Shown here: positions 8,110 through 14,684 of the stretch, piece after piece
Layout of the letters: each line of letters opens with the position of its first letter
How positions within the stretch are numbered: position 1 is the stretch's first letter
Assembly: GCA_043820265.1 (NCBI GenBank)
Contig: JBDREA010000140.1
Location: forward strand, 1-37,426
DNA from: JBDREA01 sp043820265
GTDB lineage: Archaea; Altiarchaeota; Altiarchaeia; IMC4; JBDREA01
Direction of reading: 5' to 3'
DNA length: 37,426 nt
The notes under the pieces: generated by a model
The model's database searches: none
Seen by the model: the letters and a program-made list of their open reading frames with translations, nothing else
What the model was told of the DNA's origin: nothing
Program-made: the position numbers and the translations under genes

Positions 8110-8473
8110 CTTTCGCTGCTTTCACAGTGTTTCTTTAAGAATATTTTTCTTGATTATTTTTCTTACTTCAACTCCACGATGTAAACTACTGCCGGTCATT
8201 AGACGGGCAGCATTATAAGCTTGACCGGCAGTAGTTACACGTGAGAGTCGGCTTTGCCGACTCTGCGCCCTAAGGTTGCTATTAGGCAACCTTGGGCACA
8301 GGAATCACTTTGTGATTCCTAGTGCGCAAGAACGCGCAGCGTTCTTAGCGGGCAGGTTTTCCACACAATAGATCAATAGACTGGTGGAAAACCTCGCGTC
8401 TTGACTTGTCCGTCTTGTGTGCCGACGTAGAGTTTGTCTTGTTCTGCTGCGACTGAGTTGGTTGCCTTCGCTG
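8110..8473 (-). pseudogene. Displaced 3'-end copy of the RecA-like/WD40 gene, split by a hairpin array
   Basis: Positions 8400-8473 match 9269-9342 at 71 of 74 bases, and 8118-8180 match 9208-9268 at roughly 80 percent with small gaps. Together they repeat the last codons of the WD40 gene and its downstream flank. Translated, the fragment reads VTAKATNSVAAEQDKLYVG, then TQDGQVK, and after the insertion IVELK and a stop. The functional gene reads IAAKATNSVAADQDNLYVG at the same place. There is no start and no upstream part, so it is a remnant. It lies on the far side of the VapBC cassette, in direct orientation to the intact gene end. Confidence 0.85.
8181..8399. mobile_element. Hairpin array B, a 219 bp insertion
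   Basis: Six hairpins. The left terminal has a perfect 15 bp stem (8184-8198/8222-8236) and a 23 nt loop. The inner ones are 8244-8252/8256-8264 (TTT loop), 8269-8279/8286-8296 (one G-T), 8300-8308/8312-8320 (TTT loop) and 8328-8335/8339-8346 (GCA loop). The right terminal has a perfect 11 bp stem (8354-8364/8384-8394) and a 19 nt loop. GCGC-type spacers separate them. The uninterrupted duplicate at 9261-9276 reads CCACGAT directly followed by CTTGACT, which places the insertion exactly between 8180 and 8400. No target duplication is visible and no protein is encoded, so any mobility would need proteins supplied from elsewhere. Confidence 0.8.
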
Positions 8474-8485
8474 TGACTTGATGTG

Positions 8486-8902
8486 TTATAACAGCCGAAG
8501 TTTTTTTAGTCCTTGTCTTGTCGAGAGTGTTTTTATTTGCTCGATTTTCTGGAGTTCTTTGTCTCCTGTGACAAGGAAGTCGCAGTATGCTTTTTGTGCG
8601 CCGATTAGGACTGGCAGGTCTTTTTTATCGTTTAGTAGGTGGTTGTGTTTTTTTATTTCTTTTTTGGATGGATTTGGATGGATGACGAGGAGGTCGTGGA
8701 GGATGGCAATTAGTTCTTCTAGCTCTTGGGATTCGAGTTTGAACAGTGGTTTATGAAGTGTTTTCTCGACTTCGGATAGGACATATCGGTTGGTATGAAG
8801 TTGGCATAGGCTCAAGCGTCCTGCTTCAAGTAGCTGTGATTCGAGTCCGGGGAAAAGCAGCCCGGAGACGAGGGTGTTTGCGTCGATAAAGAATTTAAGC
8901 AT
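8486..8902 (-). CDS. vapC: VapC-type PIN-domain toxin
   Basis: The 138-residue protein has the PIN nuclease pattern: Asp7 (FFIDANT), Glu44 (LSEVEK), Asp95 (KKDLPVL) and Asp114 (VTGDKEL), the acidic set that holds the metal. Family members cut RNA, often tRNA, and are silenced by a cognate antitoxin. The start at 8902 is chosen because its ATG overlaps the antitoxin stop by eight bases, the usual VapBC coupling; an upstream start in the same frame would run inside the antitoxin. The gene sits between direct repeats of the WD40 gene end. The target is not predictable. Confidence 0.85.
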   Translation of the reverse strand: MLKFFIDANTLVSGLLFPGLESQLLEAGRLSLCQLHTNRYVLSEVEKTLHKPLFKLESQELEELIAILHDLLVIHPNPSKKEIKKHNHLLNDKKDLPVLIGAQKAYCDFLVTGDKELQKIEQIKTLSTRQGLKKLRLL

Positions 8903-9155
8903 AATTTTCACGCCATGTTTCACGGGATGCTGCCTCAACTGCATCCAAGGCTTTCTTTTTTGTTACGCCGCTTTTTTTGATCTTTTCGCGTACGCGGTTC
9001 AAGACATCGAGTTGGAGTTTCAATTTTCGTACGACAATGGCGTTGCCGACTTCGTCGAATTCCAGGAAATCTTCTTTTTCGAGGGAAAGTTTTTTTCTGA
9101 TTTCAGCGGGGATAGTGATCTGACCCGCAGACGTAATTTTGCTAATGTAGGTCAT
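8895..9155 (-). CDS. vapB: AbrB/SpoVT-type antitoxin (VapB)
   Basis: This 86-residue protein begins with a swapped-hairpin AbrB domain: TYISKITSAGQITIPAEIRK, then LEFDEVGNAIVVRK (about 1-45). A charged helical tail (46-86) would bind the toxin. Such antitoxins bind their own promoter. A perfect 19-base palindrome lies only 11 bases before the start codon. It overlaps vapC by eight bases and is the first gene of the pair. Confidence 0.88.
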   Translation of the reverse strand: MTYISKITSAGQITIPAEIRKKLSLEKEDFLEFDEVGNAIVVRKLKLQLDVLNRVREKIKKSGVTKKKALDAVEAASRETWRENYA

Positions 9156-9165
9156 TTTTCATAAG

Positions 9166-9184
9166 AACTAAGGATTCCTTAGTT
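9166..9184. promoter_or_regulatory. Palindromic operator of vapBC
   Basis: AACTAAGGATTCCTTAGTT is a perfect 9+1+9 inverted repeat between the vapB ATG (9155) and an AT-rich TATA-like stretch (about 9185-9190). Its position suits binding of the AbrB-type antitoxin to shut off its own transcription. This is inferred from place and symmetry. Confidence 0.6.
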
Positions 9185-9197
9185 AAAAATCTATTAG

Positions 9198-9342
9198 GTT
9201 TCCGCAGGCTTTACCGTGTTTTTTTAAGATGTTTTTCTTGATTATTTTTCTTGCTTTAACTCCACGATCTTGACTTGTCCGTCTTGTGTGCCGACGTATA
9301 GGTTGTCTTGGTCTGCTGCGACTGAGTTGGTTGCCTTCGCTG
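9198..9342 (-). repeat. Right direct repeat bracketing the vapBC cassette
   Basis: This is the intact partner of the copy at 8110-8473. It covers the last 33 or so codons of the WD40 gene and about 45 bases behind it. Beyond both ends the two copies diverge. Confidence 0.8.
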
Positions 9343-10639
9343 CTATCTTGATTTTTCTTTGGATTTTCATCGGCTGGGGTTGGTTGACGTTGATTTTTCC
9401 CGCTTGGGCGACGACGCCCGATGCAAAGCAGAGGTAGATGTGGGTTTGGTCGAGAGCTATGGATTCTATTGAGTTGGTGCGGGAATGGGAGCGGGAAACA
9501 AGTTTCTTTTTGGCTTTGTTCCAGATAACAAGCATATCACCTTGTGCGGAGTAGAGGGCAAGTTGATCGACTGCCAGGCTTGTGATGGGCTTTGTGTGGC
9601 CTTTGAGTCTGCCGACCAGCTTTAAGTCGGTTTTTCGCCAGACCTTTATCGAGTTATCGTCTGCGCCAGAGTAGAGGTAGTCTTTGTCGACTGCGATAGG
9701 GGCCTGAAGTCCGTCTGCTGTTGTCTCTTTGTAGCACACCCAAGCCCATTTGTCCCATAGCGTTATCTTGTTGGGGCCGGTTATCGCGTAGATGAATTTT
9801 TCGTCTAAAGCTAATCCGTTTGTCTCGCAGCAGTAGTCATCTATCATTTTTAAGAGGGTTCTTTTTTGTTTGTCCCAGACCTTGATGGAGTTGTCTGATG
9901 GCGAGGCGGTGTAGAGTTGGCGCTCATCGGCTGCTAGAGAAGAGACGATGAGGGGGTGGGCGTCTAATACCTGTGATTTTTCCTGGGCTTCGGACCTTGG
10001 CACCCCACTCTTGGCTACAGATTCTTCGGCTTTGGCTTCAGGCACTTCGACTTTTTCTTGGACTTTTTCCTCGAGTTTCTCGACGTCGACTATCTGGTCG
10101 CAGAACTGCGTGATGGCGTCAAGCACCGCCTTGTTTAACGTCTTTTCAACAGACATGATGATGCCTTTAAGCTTGAACATTTTGATTTTCCCGTACATGA
10201 AATGGCTGAACTTCGCTACCGAACCGGCGTTGTTGTAGATGCTGATTGTGGAGAGGCTGTCGAGAAACAGGAAGGCCTTCTCGTCTTTGGGCAGCTGGGT
10301 TATGGCGTTCGAGATGGAGACCGCGATGCCGGTCAAATCCTTGGGGGATCCGACGTAGATCGTCCTTTTCGCGGAGGTGTTTCCTCCCACCATCCGGGTG
10401 ACGCAGTCCACGAAAAAGAATTTGTCTGTGGGGATCCCTGCGGCTTCGAATTCCTCAACTAACTCGTCTCTGGGTTTGTTGAAGGTCACATAGATGCCGT
10501 TCAATCCCTCAGATACGGAAAGATAGTGAAGCAGCTGTTCGTTGAACTCGGAGTATCTAGCAGGGGAAACAGTGAATAGTACGATGGAGTTTTCGGTGAG
10601 ATTGCCAATCACCTGCTCGAGTGTCTCTAGTGTTCCCAT
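9242..10639 (-). CDS. RecA/KaiC-like domain fused to a WD40 beta-propeller
   Basis: The 465-residue protein has two parts. Residues 1 to about 200 look like a RecA-superfamily fold related to KaiC-like archaeal proteins (ENSIVLFTVSPARY at the first strand, AFLFLDSLSTISIY at the Walker B strand). No Walker A P-loop (GxxxxGK) is seen, so it probably does not hydrolyse ATP. A charged linker (about 205-235) leads to six or seven WD-like repeats, with SDNSIKVWDK, GPNKITLWDK, DDNSIKVWRK and GDMLVIWNK as strand motifs. WD40 domains are protein-binding platforms; a scaffold or signalling role is inferred. The ATG at 10639 is chosen because the domain starts there and the upstream frame crosses the promoter. 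It is divergent from a small membrane protein. Confidence 0.75.
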   Translation of the reverse strand: MGTLETLEQVIGNLTENSIVLFTVSPARYSEFNEQLLHYLSVSEGLNGIYVTFNKPRDELVEEFEAAGIPTDKFFFVDCVTRMVGGNTSAKRTIYVGSPKDLTGIAVSISNAITQLPKDEKAFLFLDSLSTISIYNNAGSVAKFSHFMYGKIKMFKLKGIIMSVEKTLNKAVLDAITQFCDQIVDVEKLEEKVQEKVEVPEAKAEESVAKSGVPRSEAQEKSQVLDAHPLIVSSLAADERQLYTASPSDNSIKVWDKQKRTLLKMIDDYCCETNGLALDEKFIYAITGPNKITLWDKWAWVCYKETTADGLQAPIAVDKDYLYSGADDNSIKVWRKTDLKLVGRLKGHTKPITSLAVDQLALYSAQGDMLVIWNKAKKKLVSRSHSRTNSIESIALDQTHIYLCFASGVVAQAGKINVNQPQPMKIQRKIKIAAKATNSVAADQDNLYVGTQDGQVKIVELKQEK

Positions 10640-10675
10640 TTTTATTTCTGTTCTGACAAAATTGAATGCATACAT

Positions 10676-10691
10676 AAAAATATAATATATT
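10676..10691. promoter_or_regulatory. Shared AT-rich promoter between divergent genes
   Basis: A run of AAAAATATAATATATT lies between the start codons at 10639 (minus) and 10695 (plus). On the minus strand it gives a TATA box about 40-50 bases before the ATG. For the plus gene it is close to the start, so the CATAAAAATATA just left of it is the likelier box. Confidence 0.45.
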
Positions 10692-10694
10692 ACT

Positions 10695-11129
10695 ATGAAT
10701 CTCGTGCTTATCAACGTTTACCTGGCCTTGGTTGGAGCGATACTCGTCTTTTCCACAACCATCTACCATATACAAAAAACTTCATCAATCCGTAAGAGGT
10801 TCACCGGCCTGTTGAACCGGCTTTTTTTCAACATGATGGTCACCACACTAATCATCATGATCTTTGCCCAGTTTTTCTTTTTGGGCGTAATTATCCTTCA
10901 CATCACCCAGCAGCTTCCCAAGGAGACCTTGGAGTTTGAGTCTCTCTGGGAGACCCTGATGATACTGACGGTCTTCATCCTCTTTATCTGGCGGCTTCAG
11001 ATAATGAAGACAATGGAACTTATGGCCCAAGAATACAGCTTCCTCCCAGACGAAGGAGATCAAGTTAAAGATGAAGCAGGCGAAGAGGTTAAGGAAAGCA
11101 GCTTGGATGATATTCCTGAGAGCGGGTAG
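10695..11129 (+). CDS. Small membrane protein of unknown function
   Basis: The 144-residue protein has about three membrane helices (about 4-22, 45-70 and 82-100) and an acidic cytoplasmic tail (KDEAGEEVKESSLDDIPESG) that is probably disordered. A basic loop follows the first helix (SSIRKRF). I do not recognise a family. It starts 56 bases from the divergent RecA-like/WD40 gene and likely shares its promoter region, so a functional link (membrane partner of the scaffold protein) is possible but only inferred. Confidence 0.7.
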   Translation: MNLVLINVYLALVGAILVFSTTIYHIQKTSSIRKRFTGLLNRLFFNMMVTTLIIMIFAQFFFLGVIILHITQQLPKETLEFESLWETLMILTVFILFIWRLQIMKTMELMAQEYSFLPDEGDQVKDEAGEEVKESSLDDIPESG

Positions 11130-11153
11130 AAAGCAGAGCAAGGAAAATAGAGA

Positions 11154-12182
11154 TTACTGGTGGGCCGCCTTCACCGTGTTTTTCAGTAGTTGCACTGCGC
11201 TTTCTTGTGTGGGCCAGGCTGATAGTCCGCAGTCTGGTCCGATGTATTTGATTCGGTCGCCGAATGAGTCGGTGGCTTTTTTTATGCGTTTTTTTATGAT
11301 TTTTGGACTTTCTAATTCGTTTACAAGCTTCCCCAACTTTCCCTTGTCTTTCCAGACGTCGACTCCGGTTTTCAGCTTGTAGTCTGATGCGAGTCCGAAG
11401 ATGTTTGTTCTTGCTACACCTACTCGGAGAAACTTGTCTTCGTTTTCCAGCTGTTTTTTATCGAAGGCTTCGAGGTTTTTCGGATCTTCTGCGGATTCGA
11501 CTCCGATGACGTTGATCCCTGCGACGTCAAATACTCTGTCAACGGAAACTGACGAGTGAAGGTGTAGCTGAACATCAAGGTTTTTTGCCGGTTTGACGGC
11601 ACTCATCCACGCAGCCACAAGGTCTTCGTCATCTAAGACCATGTTGGGTTGAAATCCGAGGCCGGGTTCGTCGATGCTCACAGTCGAGGTCTCGATGTAC
11701 TTTGTGTTTGTTATCGAGTTTGCAAGAAACCTCCCCACGCTTTCGCTAAGGTTTCTTAGAAGCCCCCCGTCAACCAGGGGTCCGACGGAAGCAAAATGAA
11801 GTTCAAGTGGGCCGGTCACGCACACGCGAAGTTTGACTTTCTCGCCTGTTTTTTCAAAGTGTTCTTTCGCCGGAGCTTCAAGGTATCGAAGTTCGGGTAA
11901 AACCGCTTTGTCTTTTTTCACTACCCAAGGATGATCCTCCTCGTAGAATCCGTCGATTACATCCATAAACGAGGAGATCATGTCCCTGAACTGTGGGAAA
12001 GTGACTACATCAAGTCCGGAGGCGATCTTTTTTCTGAAGGATTCCTCGACGACTTCTTTAAAGAGTTCCTCATCCTTTGCGCTTTCGCCAAGAGCAATTT
12101 TCCCTCCGAGCCCATCGATCCATTCTCTTTCCAAGTCCTGGGGCAAGGGAAAACTTCCGATGTCGTCGACTAAAAACGCCAT
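11154..12182 (-). CDS. Methionine synthase, cobalamin-independent, short archaeal type
   Basis: The 342-residue protein matches the C-terminal catalytic half of MetE, which methylates homocysteine; archaeal forms consist of this half alone and probably take the methyl group from a corrinoid or pterin donor protein. Visible motifs are DDIGSFPLP at the start, DEPGLGF (171-177), the zinc region HLH (207-209), GVES with Glu229, and GPDCGL with Cys318. In the family the zinc ligands are usually His, Cys, Glu and Cys; here the first Cys is replaced by His209. The ATG at 12182 has a TATA-like AAATAATTA about 25 bases upstream. It is convergent with the small membrane gene and was not seen beside other methionine genes. 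Confidence 0.85.
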   Translation of the reverse strand: MAFLVDDIGSFPLPQDLEREWIDGLGGKIALGESAKDEELFKEVVEESFRKKIASGLDVVTFPQFRDMISSFMDVIDGFYEEDHPWVVKKDKAVLPELRYLEAPAKEHFEKTGEKVKLRVCVTGPLELHFASVGPLVDGGLLRNLSESVGRFLANSITNTKYIETSTVSIDEPGLGFQPNMVLDDEDLVAAWMSAVKPAKNLDVQLHLHSSVSVDRVFDVAGINVIGVESAEDPKNLEAFDKKQLENEDKFLRVGVARTNIFGLASDYKLKTGVDVWKDKGKLGKLVNELESPKIIKKRIKKATDSFGDRIKYIGPDCGLSAWPTQESAVQLLKNTVKAAHQ

Positions 12183-12255
12183 GACAATAGTGAATTAGCA
12201 GAGTAATTATTTAATGTCGGGGTAATCAGTAGACAAGAAAGGACAGATATGAAAT

Positions 12256-13155
12256 CTATCTTAATATCTCTTCGACCTTGATTTTGAAAATCAGGGTTTC
12301 CCCTGCTAGTGGGTGGTTGTAGTCGAGTGTGAAGTTTTCTTCGCCAATGTCCCTTATAACAGCGTAGCCTATTGGCGTTGGCACTGGCACTCCTTCCTCT
12401 AATCCAATGAGGGTGACTGTCAGGTTTTCCTCTCCCGGCTCTATCCTTGCTTGCCCGAATTCTGTCGGTACGACGAGGGGTTCGTCAATCTCGTTTCGCA
12501 CCAAGACGTGTGACTCGTTGATCTGTAAAACGGTCATGTTCCAGGATGCGTCAGGGAATTGAAACACTTGTCCTATATAAGGTGCGTCCTCGATTATTTG
12601 TGTCACTATCTCAATTGGCACGCTTTCTTCCCTTGGAACCGATTTCGACAGAGGCTGAACAATCCTCTTTAAGGGGTCGATTTGTCCATAGGCTTGCGCA
12701 GGTGATAGAGTGACGGTTTTTTCTTGCCCCACCTCTAAGCCGATGAATGCATCCTCTAAACCTTTGATCAACTGCCCTGAGCCGACTTTCGCTGAAATTG
12801 GGTTGTATTGCCTTTGTGGGTTATAGATTCCGACTTCCTGGGCGTACATGGGATCTGAGGTGTCAAATACTGTGCCGTTCAGATAGCTTCCGGCATACGA
12901 GATCTTGACTAAGTCACCTGTCTGGATTGTCTGGCTTTTTATGATGAAATCGGGGAGTCCTTTCGTCTGTCCGGTATCCGGGGAGCTGATCATCGATTTG
13001 ATGACGAATCCGGTAACTAATATTAGGACTAGAAGTATTACCAGATTCATAATCCTTTTCATGTCGAATTCTATGACTATGTCCTTGGACTTTGTTTCGT
13101 CCTCTTGCTTCGGCTTTTTTCTTGAAACGGGTTTCTTCGTTTTTTCTTCCATCAT
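12256..13155 (-). CDS. Membrane-anchored FKBP-type peptidyl-prolyl isomerase, SlyD-like
   Basis: The 299-residue protein has a basic cytoplasmic N-terminus (KKPVSRKKPK), one membrane helix (about 35-52) and an extracellular FKBP domain from about residue 73: GDLVKISYAGSYLNGTVFDTS, then GSGQLIKGLEDAFIGLEVGQ and SPAQAYGQ. A second beta-rich insert region follows, and the protein ends with LDYNHPLAGETLIF, the end typical of SlyD-type FKBPs. The role is folding of exported proteins by proline isomerisation. The start is ATG at 13155, with another ATG next to it. It shares a bidirectional promoter with purD. Confidence 0.9.
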   Translation of the reverse strand: MMEEKTKKPVSRKKPKQEDETKSKDIVIEFDMKRIMNLVILLVLILVTGFVIKSMISSPDTGQTKGLPDFIIKSQTIQTGDLVKISYAGSYLNGTVFDTSDPMYAQEVGIYNPQRQYNPISAKVGSGQLIKGLEDAFIGLEVGQEKTVTLSPAQAYGQIDPLKRIVQPLSKSVPREESVPIEIVTQIIEDAPYIGQVFQFPDASWNMTVLQINESHVLVRNEIDEPLVVPTEFGQARIEPGEENLTVTLIGLEEGVPVPTPIGYAVIRDIGEENFTLDYNHPLAGETLIFKIKVEEILR

Positions 13156-13180
13156 AAAAACAGATTAGAAAAAGGGTTTC

Positions 13181-13194
13181 TGATTATAAATATG
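13181..13194. promoter_or_regulatory. Bidirectional TATA region between FKBP and purD
   Basis: GATTATAAATATGT sits about 30 bases before the FKBP start (minus strand) and about 50 before the purD ATG (plus strand), which has an additional GAGGATTAGG ribosome site. One AT core probably serves both genes. Confidence 0.5.
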
Positions 13195-13240
13195 TGTGAG
13201 TTATAGCTTATCTGTTTTTTTTGTGATATCGAGGATTAGG

Positions 13241-14650
13241 ATGGAAAAAGTAGGTGTTTTAGCGGTATGTTACGGATCAAGAGGGGCTGCGTGGGTGGAT
13301 GCGCTATCTAGGAGCCAAGGTTATGAAGTTGACTTCTACATTGCAGACAAGCAGAGAAATCCCTTCAATGTGGGATTGGCGAAGGAGCATGCTGTGATCA
13401 ACGATCTCTCTGTTGCGGCCATCGTCGATTTTGCGAAAAAGCACAGGGGAAAAATCGATTTCGCGGTGGTCGGTCCCGAAGGTCCTATAATCGCTGGAGT
13501 GCGTGACGAGCTTGAAGCAAAACTCAACATCCCAACGGTTTGTCCCACAAAAAAATTCGCGTTGGAAGAAAGCAAGGTGGCTCAAAGGGAGCTCTTTTCT
13601 GAGGCTTACCCTGATGCCAATCCCAGGTTCAAGGTCTTTAGGCCATCTTCTGATGGAAGCGTTTCCGAGGTAAAATCCAAGGTTTTTAGCTGGCTTGACG
13701 AACTCGAAAACGATGTCGCAGTCAAACCCGATAGGCCTGGCTACGGGAAGGGAGTTGGTGTCTGGGGGGATCATTTCAAATCGAGGGAGGACATCTGGGA
13801 GCACTTCACAACCATCTATCCCCAAGACTCTGTCATCATCGAGGAGAAGGTCGACGGGCAGGAGTCGTCCTTTCAATGCTTCACTGATGGTAAACATCTC
13901 GTGGTAATGCCTGAAACGAGGGATTACAAACGCGCATTCGACGAAGACGTTGGCCCTAACACTGGGGGAATGGGCTGCTACAGCGACGTCGGAGGAAAAC
14001 TCCCATTCATGACCAAAAAGGACAGGGAACTTGAAGAAGAGATGGTACAGGGTTTGTTTGATCATTTAAGATCGGGTGGAACTGAAGATGGACTTCGCGG
14101 AATCAGCTTCTACGTCGCCTTCATTCACACATCCACTGGTCCTAAAATCCTTGAAATCAACTCTAGAGGGGGCGACCCCGAGATCCAAAACGTCATGACC
14201 TTGATCGACGACGACCTCGTCGAGGCCTGCTTTAAGATGATCGACGGGGACTTGACAAAAATGTCGTTTAAGGACAAGGCAACTGTGCTAACTTACAAGG
14301 TCCCCTACACTTACGGCGGCTTCGATAAGGTCTTCCCGGAAAAAGTCGTGAAAAATACACTTGGAACGCCTGTGGATCTTTCTGCTATCAATGGATTAAA
14401 GAAAAAATACGAGGGAGAGTTCTTCTGCTACCCAGGCTCAATGGAGCTTCGAGCAGACGGACTCAATTATGCACTGAAGAGCAGGGCAGTAAGTGTCATC
14501 GCTCAGGGAGAGTCTATCGAAGAAGCTCGGCAAAAGAGTCTTGAAGGGATCAAGGAAATCAAGGGTGGAGGCCTCTGGAGCAGAGGAGACATCGCATCCA
14601 AAGAGCACATACAAAAAAGCGTTGAGCATATGAAGCGGCTTAGGGGATGA
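13241..14650 (+). CDS. purD: Phosphoribosylamine-glycine ligase
   Basis: This 469-residue ATP-grasp enzyme joins phosphoribosylamine and glycine with ATP, the second step of purine synthesis. Motifs: the N-terminal YGSRGAAWVDAL, VVGPEGPIIAGVRDEL in the ligand region, VAVKPDRPGYGKGVGV in the ATP-grasp lid, EEKVDGQESS, GPNTGGMGCYS, and EINSRGGDPEIQNV as the metal and ATP site. The ATG at 13241 follows GAGGATTAGG; the frame is open for 15 more codons upstream, but those cross the promoter. The length exceeds the bacterial 430 but fits archaeal forms. Other purine genes are at 20931-24297 and 25348-26352. Confidence 0.93.
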   Translation: MEKVGVLAVCYGSRGAAWVDALSRSQGYEVDFYIADKQRNPFNVGLAKEHAVINDLSVAAIVDFAKKHRGKIDFAVVGPEGPIIAGVRDELEAKLNIPTVCPTKKFALEESKVAQRELFSEAYPDANPRFKVFRPSSDGSVSEVKSKVFSWLDELENDVAVKPDRPGYGKGVGVWGDHFKSREDIWEHFTTIYPQDSVIIEEKVDGQESSFQCFTDGKHLVVMPETRDYKRAFDEDVGPNTGGMGCYSDVGGKLPFMTKKDRELEEEMVQGLFDHLRSGGTEDGLRGISFYVAFIHTSTGPKILEINSRGGDPEIQNVMTLIDDDLVEACFKMIDGDLTKMSFKDKATVLTYKVPYTYGGFDKVFPEKVVKNTLGTPVDLSAINGLKKKYEGEFFCYPGSMELRADGLNYALKSRAVSVIAQGESIEEARQKSLEGIKEIKGGGLWSRGDIASKEHIQKSVEHMKRLRG

Positions 14651-14684
14651 CGCGCTTATTTTTAGACGTTCATATGTTTTGCTG

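Noticed and set aside
8230..8350. Possible tRNA or rRNA-like folded RNA gene in array B
   Set aside because: The hairpins do not form a cloverleaf and there is no T-loop or anticodon-arm consensus.
8181..8399. Insertion sequence with its own transposase
   Set aside because: 219 bases contain no reading frame for a transposase and no target duplication is visible.
13304..14065. 253-residue antisense frame inside purD
   Set aside because: It is a shadow of the purD reading frame with no recognisable domain or start signal.
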